Source: Nitrospinota bacterium
Lineage (GTDB): Bacteria; Nitrospinota; Nitrospinia; Nitrospinales; VA-1
Assembly (NCBI GenBank): GCA_022567815.1
Contig: JADFGI010000054.1
Coordinates: 1 to 11,969 of the forward strand
Direction of reading: 5' to 3'
DNA length: 11,969 bases
Below, piece by piece: positions 6,863 through 11,969 of the stretch. Within the stretch, counting starts at the first letter, position 1. Every line of letters begins with the position of its first letter. A model generated the notes under the pieces. That model worked only from the letters and a program-made list of their open reading frames with translations. It did no database searches and had not been told where the DNA came from. Position numbers and translations under genes: made by a program.

Positions 6863-8170
6863 TTGCTCATTCAAAAAATTAAAGAAAGAACAGCGTGTGT
6901 AGGAGTCATCGGCTTGGGATATGTCGGGCTACCTCTGGTTCAGGAATTTGGCAAGGCCGGATTCCCGGTAATAGGTCTGGATGTCGACCCCTTGAAAGTG
7001 GAGCGGCTCTCCAAAGGTGAAAGCTACATTCACCACATCCCCAGCGAAAGCATCGCAAACATGGTGAAAACCGGAAGGTTTGAAGCGACCACCGACTTTT
7101 CGGCAGTATCCAGATGCGACTGCCTGCTCATTTGCGTTCCCACGCCGCTCAACAACAACCGGGAACCGGATATGAGCTACATCGTAAAAACCGCTCAAAT
7201 GATGGCTCCCTATTTGAGAAAAGATCAATTAATTGTTCTGGAATCCACCACGTATCCCGGCACGACCCAGGACGTGCTGACGCCGGAACTGGAAGCCGGA
7301 AGCGGTCTCAAGGCCAACCATGATTTCTATGTCGCCTATTCCCCCGAGCGGGAAGATCCCAACAACAAGCAGTTTTCGACTGCCACCATCCCGAAAGTGC
7401 TCGGTGCGGATGACCCCAAAGGGCTGGAAGCTACAAACATTCTCTACTTATCCGTTATTGAAAAGACGGTCCCCGTTTCCGGAACCAAGGTGGCGGAAGC
7501 GTCCAAATTGATGGAAAATATTTTCCGGTCGGTCAACATCGCTCTGGTCAACGAGTTGAAAATCATATTTGACAAAATGGGCATTGATATCTGGGAGGTG
7601 ATTGAAGCCTCCAGCACCAAACCCTTTGGCTTCATGCCGTTTTATCCCGGTCCCGGTCTGGGCGGTCACTGCATTCCTATCGATCCGTTTTATCTGACTT
7701 GGAAGGCCAGGGAATTTGGCGTGCCTACGAAGTTTATCGAGCTTGCCGGTGAAATCAACGTGTCCATGCCGGAATATGTTTTGCAAAAGATTCTGTGGGC
7801 CTTGAACAATACTGGAAAAAGTTTGAAGGGTAGCAGAATTTTTATTCTTGGGATGGCCTATAAAAAGAACGTTGATGACGACCGGGAATCTCCCAGCTTC
7901 AAAATCATGGAACTCTTGGATGATTATGGAGCTGAAGTTGATTATAACGATCCTTATATTCCTGTTGTCCTCGGACCCAGACGAGAATATAATCAATATG
8001 TTGGGAAAAAGAGTGTGTCGTTGGACCATTTGGACCAATACGATATGACCGTCATTTTGACCGATCATTCGAGTTACGACTACACGGAGATCGTCAAAGG
8101 ATCAAAGATCGTTGTGGATACCCGGAATGCCTGTGGAAAAATTAAATCGGATAAAATCATCAAAGCCTGA
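6863..8170 (+). CDS. wbpA: UDP-N-acetylglucosamine 6-dehydrogenase (WbpA-type nucleotide-sugar dehydrogenase)
   Basis: 435-residue UDP-glucose/GDP-mannose dehydrogenase-family enzyme that oxidises C6 of a UDP-hexosamine to the uronic acid in two NAD-dependent steps. Seen: the NAD-binding GLGYVG (17-22); the ESTTYPGTT segment (127-135); the central dimer/active-site helix SKLMENIFRSVNIALVNELK (214-233) with K215; the GGHCIPIDP loop (267-275) with the thiohemiacetal-forming C270; and YKKNVDDDRESPS (333-345) and DTRN (419-422) in the C-terminal domain. RSVNIALVNELK and KKNVDDDRESPS are closer to the WbpA/TviB/WecC group than to plain UDP-glucose dehydrogenases, so UDP-GlcNAc is the likely substrate and UDP-GlcNAcA the product. 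UDP-ManNAc or UDP-GalNAc use cannot be excluded. TTG start. Two strong promoters lie upstream, so this gene probably heads a new transcript. Confidence 0.9.
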   Translation: MLIQKIKERTACVGVIGLGYVGLPLVQEFGKAGFPVIGLDVDPLKVERLSKGESYIHHIPSESIANMVKTGRFEATTDFSAVSRCDCLLICVPTPLNNNREPDMSYIVKTAQMMAPYLRKDQLIVLESTTYPGTTQDVLTPELEAGSGLKANHDFYVAYSPEREDPNNKQFSTATIPKVLGADDPKGLEATNILYLSVIEKTVPVSGTKVAEASKLMENIFRSVNIALVNELKIIFDKMGIDIWEVIEASSTKPFGFMPFYPGPGLGGHCIPIDPFYLTWKAREFGVPTKFIELAGEINVSMPEYVLQKILWALNNTGKSLKGSRIFILGMAYKKNVDDDRESPSFKIMELLDDYGAEVDYNDPYIPVVLGPRREYNQYVGKKSVSLDHLDQYDMTVILTDHSSYDYTEIVKGSKIVVDTRNACGKIKSDKIIKA

Positions 8171-8220
8171 TCCATCGTCCCGCTCATTTTTTTGAGCTCA
8201 CCCTCACAATTTAACGCCTG

Positions 8221-8406
8221 TCATCGAACCCGCCGCCAGCCAGCGTACCGCTGAACCAGCCTGGGGGCTGGAACAAATATCAACATGCTATGGGTGTATG
8301 GCTGGCTACCCCCACTTCCGTGAGGAATTTTCCTCCAGCCGTTTTGAGGGCCTCGCGTAGCGTCAGGCCCCCTGCGTAGCAGGCTTTTCTTCCCCGCGTA
8401 GCGGGG
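8221..8406 (+). repeat. Palindromic intergenic repeat, left copy
   Basis: This copy fills most of the 314-base gap between the dehydrogenase and the aminotransferase. It contains hairpins CAGCG-TAC-CGCTG (8241-8253), CCAGCC-TGGG-GGCTGG (8256-8271), CCTGC-GTA-GCAGG (8371-8383) and CCCCGC-GTA-GCGGGG (8392-8406). The block 8329-8370 is an inverted copy of 9663-9704, with one mismatch in 42. Blocks 8288-8303 and 8241-8253 also have inverted counterparts, in the same order, on the other side of the aminotransferase. No open frame covers it. The remaining bases to 8484 hold only the leader of the next gene. Confidence 0.85.
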
Positions 8407-8484
8407 CCTCGCATGCGGAAACCGTTACACGCGAAATAACAACGAAGTTCAACCTGCACCTTTATCCCAAAATCCAGAGTCCCA

Positions 8485-9624
8485 ATGAACGTACCCTTAT
8501 TAGACTTGAGTTATCAGCACCAACCGATTCAGCAGGACATCGCCAGCGCGATTTCCCGGGTTGTTGACAGCAACGCCTTCATACTCGGCGCGGAGGTCAG
8601 CAAACTGGAAAAGCAAATAGCCGATTATTGTGGGGTGGGTTCCGCCATCGGGGTTTCATCGGGAACCGATGCCCTGCTGGTTTCCCTCATGGCTATTGGG
8701 GTGGGACCCGGCGATGAAGTCATCACGACGCCCTATACTTTTATTGCCACAGTGGGCTGTATTGCACGATTGGGCGCAAAGCCCGTGTTTGTGGATATCG
8801 ATCCGGTCACCTACAATATCGATCCAGAAAAAATTGAAGAAAAAATTACCTCGAAAACCAAGGCCATTCTTCCTGTTCATCTATACGGGCAATGTGCGGA
8901 CAGTGCCTCCATTTTAAGTACCGCAAAGAAACACAACCTTTATGTGGTGGAAGATGCCGCCCAGGCCATCGGGGCGCAGTACCACGACGGGCGTAAGGCA
9001 GGAAACCTGGGGGACCTGGGATGCTTTTCCTTTTTTCCCACGAAGAATCTTGGCTGTTTTGGCGACGGCGGGATGGTGGTCACCAATCATCCGGAATTGG
9101 ATGAAAGGGTTCGTGTTTTAAGAGTGCATGGAAGCAAGCCTAAATATTATCATAAACTCATTGGCGGCAATTTTCGCCTGGACAGCCTCCAGGCGGCGGT
9201 CCTGAATGTTAAATTCCCCTGCCTTGAGGATTGGAACCATCAGCGCCGCGAAAATGCCCTCCGCTATGAAGCGTTGTTCAAAGAAAAATGTTTGACTCAA
9301 GCCCAAAAAATCCAATTGCCGCAAGCGGTGTATTCAAGTTCGAAGGTTCCGAATTATCATACCTACAACCAATTTGTGATCCGGGTATCCAACCGGGACG
9401 CATTGCGGGAATATTTGCGGGAAAAAGGCATCGGGACGGAGGTTTATTATCCTATTCCCCTGCATTTTCAGCAATGCTTTCATTATCTGGGGCACAAAGA
9501 AGGGGATTTCCCGGAAGCCGAGATTGCGGCAAAGAACACACTGGCGCTGCCCATTTTTCCTGGGTTGAAACCGGAACAACAGGAATATGTCGTGCAACAA
9601 ATCAAAACGTTTTTTGCAGGCTGA
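8485..9624 (+). CDS. DegT/DnrJ/EryC1/StrS-family sugar aminotransferase (WbpE-like)
   Basis: 379-residue PLP-dependent enzyme that transaminates a keto group of a nucleotide sugar, usually with glutamate as donor. Visible: the phosphate-contacting SGTDA (59-63); EDAAQ (156-160), whose D157 contacts the PLP ring nitrogen; the PLP Schiff-base lysine K187 in FFPTKN (183-188) followed by GCFGDGG; GGNFRLDSLQAA (227-238), typical of the family; and a C-terminal FPEAE (342-346)/LPIFPGL (355-361) pair. The length is normal. An adjacent UDP-hexosamine dehydrogenase favours a WbpE-like role, amination of a 3-keto-hexosaminuronate on the way to a 2,3-diamino uronic acid, but the WbpB oxidase and WbpD acetyltransferase are not in this window. 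C4 or other ring positions remain possible. The ribosome binding site before ATG 8485 is weak (CAGAG). The gene sits between two inverted repeat copies, the right one beginning at the base after its stop. Confidence 0.92.
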   Translation: MNVPLLDLSYQHQPIQQDIASAISRVVDSNAFILGAEVSKLEKQIADYCGVGSAIGVSSGTDALLVSLMAIGVGPGDEVITTPYTFIATVGCIARLGAKPVFVDIDPVTYNIDPEKIEEKITSKTKAILPVHLYGQCADSASILSTAKKHNLYVVEDAAQAIGAQYHDGRKAGNLGDLGCFSFFPTKNLGCFGDGGMVVTNHPELDERVRVLRVHGSKPKYYHKLIGGNFRLDSLQAAVLNVKFPCLEDWNHQRRENALRYEALFKEKCLTQAQKIQLPQAVYSSSKVPNYHTYNQFVIRVSNRDALREYLREKGIGTEVYYPIPLHFQQCFHYLGHKEGDFPEAEIAAKNTLALPIFPGLKPEQQEYVVQQIKTFFAG

Positions 9625-9907
9625 CCCCGCCACGCGGGCCCCACTACGTGGGGAGGAAGCTTGGGCCTGACGCTTCGCGAGGCCCTCAAAACGGCTGGAG
9701 GAAACATTCGGCACTTGTGATATTTCACTATTTTCTTCATGCCCCTGTTATATCTTCTTCATTAGCTTTCATGCCCCGAAGGGGTAGAAGGGGTAATTCA
9801 GGATTTCGTGAGCTATAAACCCATTGCACGGCGTGAGCAAACTCGCCCTCCGCGGAGGAGCCAGCGTCACGCTGGCTGGCTGGCCGCTTGCGCCGGGGTC
9901 GTTCATT
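9625..9907 (-). repeat. Palindromic intergenic repeat, right copy, inverted relative to the left copy
   Basis: It starts at the base after the aminotransferase stop. It holds hairpins CCCGC-CAC-GCGGG (9626-9638), CCCCAC-TAC-GTGGGG (9639-9653), CCCC-GAA-GGGG (9774-9784), a 12-base perfect palindrome (9847-9858) and AGCCAGCG-TCA-CGCTGGCT (9859-9877). Positions 9663-9704 are the inverted partner of 8329-8370, and 9811-9826 resembles the complement of 8288-8303 (13 of 16). It is longer than the left copy because of about 80 extra bases between those blocks. The end at 9880-9907 recurs at 11337-11364. The stacked hairpins after the stop might also shape the mRNA 3' end. Confidence 0.85.
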
Positions 9908-9958
9908 ATTAGAAAATGAAATTTAGAGCACCTCGAAAAACTCAACCTGGACTATGAG

Positions 9959-9984
9959 CCAACCCCTTTAAAGTAAGGGGTTGG
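9959..9984 (+). promoter_or_regulatory. Ten-base-pair stem-loop upstream of the epimerase gene
   Basis: CCAACCCCTT (9959-9968) pairs perfectly with AAGGGGTTGG (9975-9984) around a six-base loop. No T-run follows directly, so it is not a simple terminator. AAGGGG (9975-9980) could instead pair with CCCCTT (10021-10026), which lies in the next element, giving two competing structures. Confidence 0.45.
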
Positions 9985-9994
9985 TGATTGCCAA

Positions 9995-10033
9995 GGCCAA
10001 AAAATATTAATTTTTAGAGGCCCCTTTTTTTTT
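9995..10033 (+). terminator. Possible intrinsic terminator or attenuator before the epimerase gene
   Basis: GGCC (9995-9998) can pair with GGCC (10019-10022), reinforced by an A-run against a T-run inside, and is followed by CC and nine T residues (10025-10033). The stem is short and AT-rich inside, so as a terminator it is only fair. It lies 25 bases before the epimerase start, so termination here would silence the epimerase rather than protect it. Confidence 0.35.
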
Positions 10034-10058
10034 AATACTTCAAGAGAGTAAAACCCAT

Positions 10059-11066
10059 ATGAAAATTCTGGTCACAGGCGCGGCGGGTTTCATCGGATTC
10101 CACACCTCGAAACGGCTTCTGGAGGAGGGGCATGACATCATCGGTTTGGACAATGTCAATGATTACTACTCCGTCGAATTAAAAAATTCCCGTTTGGACA
10201 TATTGAATAAATTTGAAAAGTTTAAACTGTATAGAGATGATTTGGCGGATAACGAAGCCGTTGCCGGTCTTTTTAAAAAGGAACAGCCTCAGCGCGTTAT
10301 CCATCTTGGAGCCCAGGCGGGCGTTCGATATTCCCTTGACCATCCCCATGCTTATATCCAAAGCAATGTCGTGGGGACCCTGAATATTCTGGAAGGATGC
10401 CGCCATAATAAAGTGGAACATCTGGTGTTTGCCTCCACCAGCTCGGTATATGGATTGAACGCAAAATATCCTTTTTCCGTCGGCGATCCTGTCAACCACC
10501 CGGTATCCCTTTATGGGGCCACGAAAAAGGACAATGAACTGATGGCGCATTCCTATGCCCATCTTTATAAATTGCCGGTAACGGGACTGAGGTTTTTTAC
10601 GGTGTATGGTCCCTGGGGAAGGCCGGACATGGCGTTGTTCATTTTTACCAAGAACATTCGGGAAGGCAAGCCCATCGACGTGTTCAACCGCGGCGACATG
10701 ATACGGGATTTCACTTACGTTGATGATATTGTCGAAGGAGTGGTTCGCGTAGTGATGAAAGTTCCCGAGCCTAATTCCAATTGGGACGGAACCCGGCCCG
10801 ACCCGGGGTCGTCACCGGCGCCGTACCGGATTTACAATATCGGATCGAACTCACCGGTCAAGTTGATGGATTTTATTAAAGAGATAGAAAAAAATCTGGG
10901 CAAAAAGGCCGAGATGAACATGATGCCTTTTCAACTCGGTGATTTTTATAAATCCCACGCCGATGTATCCAGTCTTATTGAAGACTTCGGTTACAAACCG
11001 AAATTCAATATTCAGATCGGGGTCAAAAACTTTGTGGAGTGGTATACGAGTTATTACTCAAAATAA
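10059..11066 (+). CDS. UDP-glucuronate 4-epimerase (CapI/LspL type)
   Basis: 335-residue extended SDR that interconverts UDP-glucuronic and UDP-galacturonic acid through a 4-keto intermediate with tightly bound NAD. Seen: GAAGFIG (7-13) for NAD; GLDNVNDYYSVELKNSRL (29-46), a hallmark of CapI/LspL-like UDP-GlcA epimerases; HLGAQAGVRYS (82-92); the STSSVYG block (126-132); the catalytic YxxxK, Y152/K156; RFFTVYGPWGRPDMA (178-192); RDFTYVDDIV (216-225); and LGDFYKSHADVS (293-304) near the end. Length is normal for bacterial members. ATG 10059 is preceded by GAGAG about ten bases away. It supplies galacturonic acid to the glycan, or could act on the related N-acetylhexosaminuronates made by the upstream dehydrogenase (inference). 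It is convergent with the glycosyltransferase on the minus strand. Confidence 0.93.
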   Translation: MKILVTGAAGFIGFHTSKRLLEEGHDIIGLDNVNDYYSVELKNSRLDILNKFEKFKLYRDDLADNEAVAGLFKKEQPQRVIHLGAQAGVRYSLDHPHAYIQSNVVGTLNILEGCRHNKVEHLVFASTSSVYGLNAKYPFSVGDPVNHPVSLYGATKKDNELMAHSYAHLYKLPVTGLRFFTVYGPWGRPDMALFIFTKNIREGKPIDVFNRGDMIRDFTYVDDIVEGVVRVVMKVPEPNSNWDGTRPDPGSSPAPYRIYNIGSNSPVKLMDFIKEIEKNLGKKAEMNMMPFQLGDFYKSHADVSSLIEDFGYKPKFNIQIGVKNFVEWYTSYYSK

Positions 11067-11286
11067 AATCTGGTCTCAGGCAAGAAACCGGGGAAATGCC
11101 AATCATAAATTTTTTACCAAATGAAAACCTGGTTTTCGAAGCGTTTCCGGATTTCACCAAAACCTAAGCGGAATTAATCCCACCCGTGGCTTTATTCCCT
11201 GTGGCTACTAACCGTAGGGGCAACTCTCAAAAACTCGTTTCACCGGGAAAACGTTTGCTGGCTGAGAAAGTAGTTGCTGATCGGGT

Positions 11287-11364
11287 CCAGTGTCACGCTG
11301 GCCACGGCTTTAATGTGATAACCCTTGGCGGATATTCTGGCCGCTTGCGGCGGGGTCGTTCATT
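11287..11364 (+). repeat. Partial third copy of the palindromic repeat end
   Basis: Positions 11287-11302 match 9861-9876 at 15 of 16 bases (the CCAGCGTCACGCTGGC hairpin, here with a G-T pair), and 11337-11364 matches 9880-9907 at 27 of 28 bases. The two blocks are 34 bases apart here but nearly adjacent in the right copy. The repeat end overlaps the stop codon of the minus-strand glycosyltransferase (11360-11362). The rest of the 293-base gap after the epimerase holds no gene that I can support. Confidence 0.75.
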
Positions 11365-11969
11365 GCTGTGAAGAATAACGAGGCGTTTTTTCTTTCTCCA
11401 AACCCATGACCGCGATTATCCGGGCATTGACTTGATGAATGTCATACTTATTGACCACGATTTCCCGGCTGGTTTCTCCCATCTTCGAAATTAAGTCCGG
11501 GTCAAGGATAAAGCGTTCCATCGCCTTCACCAAGGCATTTTCATCCCTTAGGGGCACGAGGAAGCCGTTTTTTCCGTGGATTACTGTTTCCCGGCATCCC
11601 GCAACATCGGTGGTAAGGATAGGCAGGCCTGTGGCCATTGCTTCCAGCGTCGAATGTGGCGTTCCTTCATAATAGGAAGGAAGCACAAAAACGCTTGCTG
11701 CGTAAAGAAAGGGCCGGACATCTTCCGTTTCTCCACAATAATGGATCACTCCCTCTTGATGCCATTTTTCAATTTGAGATTTGGAAATCGCCGAAGGGTT
11801 GTTAACATCCAGAGGACCGAGCAAATTAAATGTAACTTTGGGGTATCGGCTTTTGATAATCCGGGCGGCTTCCACATACTCTACGACCCCTTTATCCTTG
11901 ACCAAACGGCAAATCAATAAAAATACCGGATCATTTTTGGGTACTGGCACCGGATGAAAATGCTCCAAA
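11360..11969 (-). CDS. GT4-family (GT-B) glycosyltransferase, N-terminal part outside the window
   Basis: Only the C-terminal 203 codons or so are present; the frame runs off the right edge, so a TTG at the edge is not a start. The visible part is the nucleotide-sugar-binding Rossmann domain of a family-4 retaining glycosyltransferase. It has an EHFHPVP segment like the linker seen as GVDxxxFxP, then LICRLVKDKGV (18-28 of the visible part) with the diphosphate-contacting R21 and K26, and the EX7E signature EGTPHSTLE (E101 and E109) followed by AMATGLPILTTDVAGCRETV. No membrane segment is visible. It presumably adds one sugar to the lipid-linked repeat unit at the inner face of the membrane; donor and acceptor cannot be inferred. 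It points against the other genes of the window. Its stop codon lies within the end of an intergenic repeat. Confidence 0.93.
   Translation of the reverse strand, partial: LEHFHPVPVPKNDPVFLLICRLVKDKGVVEYVEAARIIKSRYPKVTFNLLGPLDVNNPSAISKSQIEKWHQEGVIHYCGETEDVRPFLYAASVFVLPSYYEGTPHSTLEAMATGLPILTTDVAGCRETVIHGKNGFLVPLRDENALVKAMERFILDPDLISKMGETSREIVVNKYDIHQVNARIIAVMGLEKEKTPRYSSQQ

Noticed and set aside
7448..8068. 206-codon open frame on the minus strand
   Set aside because: It lies fully antisense to the dehydrogenase, whose family motifs are unmistakable, and has no recognisable domain.
8182..8197. GCTCA/TGAGC stem after the dehydrogenase as an intrinsic terminator
   Set aside because: The T-run is in the loop, not after the stem, and the stem has only five pairs.
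8221..8259. Terminal inverted repeats of a complete insertion sequence
   Set aside because: The enclosed gene is a metabolic aminotransferase, there is no transposase, and no target-site duplication is visible at the outer ends.
9288..9818. 176-codon open frame overlapping the aminotransferase end and the repeat
   Set aside because: It runs out of frame through conserved aminotransferase codons and then through palindromic repeats; the product has no protein-like pattern.
8221..9907. CRISPR array or integron attC site
   Set aside because: The repeats are inverted, few and unequally spaced, no cas genes or integrase are present, and no attC core sites were recognised.

Overview
The window is a surface-polysaccharide (O-antigen, capsule or exopolysaccharide) biosynthesis region from a Gram-negative-type bacterium. 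The evidence is a membrane polyprenyl-phosphate sugar-1-phosphate transferase, a UDP-hexosamine 6-dehydrogenase, a sugar-nucleotide aminotransferase of the DegT class, a UDP-glucuronate 4-epimerase, a GT-B glycosyltransferase, a NodB-type deacetylase and a small acyl-activation/acyl-transfer cluster. GC content looks moderate, with an AT-richer left half and GC-richer genes on the right. The lineage cannot be fixed from the sequence; a deltaproteobacterial or Nitrospinota-like organism is only a guess.

Layout. 1-2820 (+): a tight trio of a 5'-truncated short-chain dehydrogenase, an AMP-forming acyl ligase whose ATG overlaps the SDR stop by one base, and a GNAT-like protein. 2821-3949: a GTG-started polysaccharide deacetylase behind its own sigma70-type promoter. 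3950-5311: 1.36 kb with no convincing gene but a plausible promoter near 4755. 5312-6685: a full-length WcaJ/WbaP-type initiating sugar transferase. 6686-6862: a leader with two overlapping TTGACA promoters. 6863-8170: a WbpA-type UDP-GlcNAc 6-dehydrogenase with a TTG start. 8485-9624: a DegT/WbpE-type aminotransferase. 10059-11066: a CapI/LspL-type UDP-glucuronate 4-epimerase. 11360-11969 (-): the C-terminal part of a GT4-type glycosyltransferase, convergent with the epimerase.

How the genes could work together: the dehydrogenase makes UDP-hexosaminuronic acid, the aminotransferase puts an amino group on a keto-sugar nucleotide, and the epimerase supplies UDP-galacturonate. The initiating transferase loads the first sugar phosphate on undecaprenyl phosphate, the glycosyltransferase extends the chain, and the SDR/ligase/GNAT trio plus the deacetylase could tailor acyl groups on the glycan. 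The WbpB and WbpD partners of a complete diamino-uronic-acid pathway are not in the window.

The most unusual structure is a palindrome-rich intergenic repeat family. Two collinear copies lie in opposite orientation on either side of the aminotransferase gene, sharing a 42-nt inverted repeat with 41 identities, and one hairpin differs between copies by a compensatory base-pair change. A third, partial copy ends inside the stop codon of the convergent glycosyltransferase. Just upstream of the epimerase there is an attenuator-like set of competing stems.
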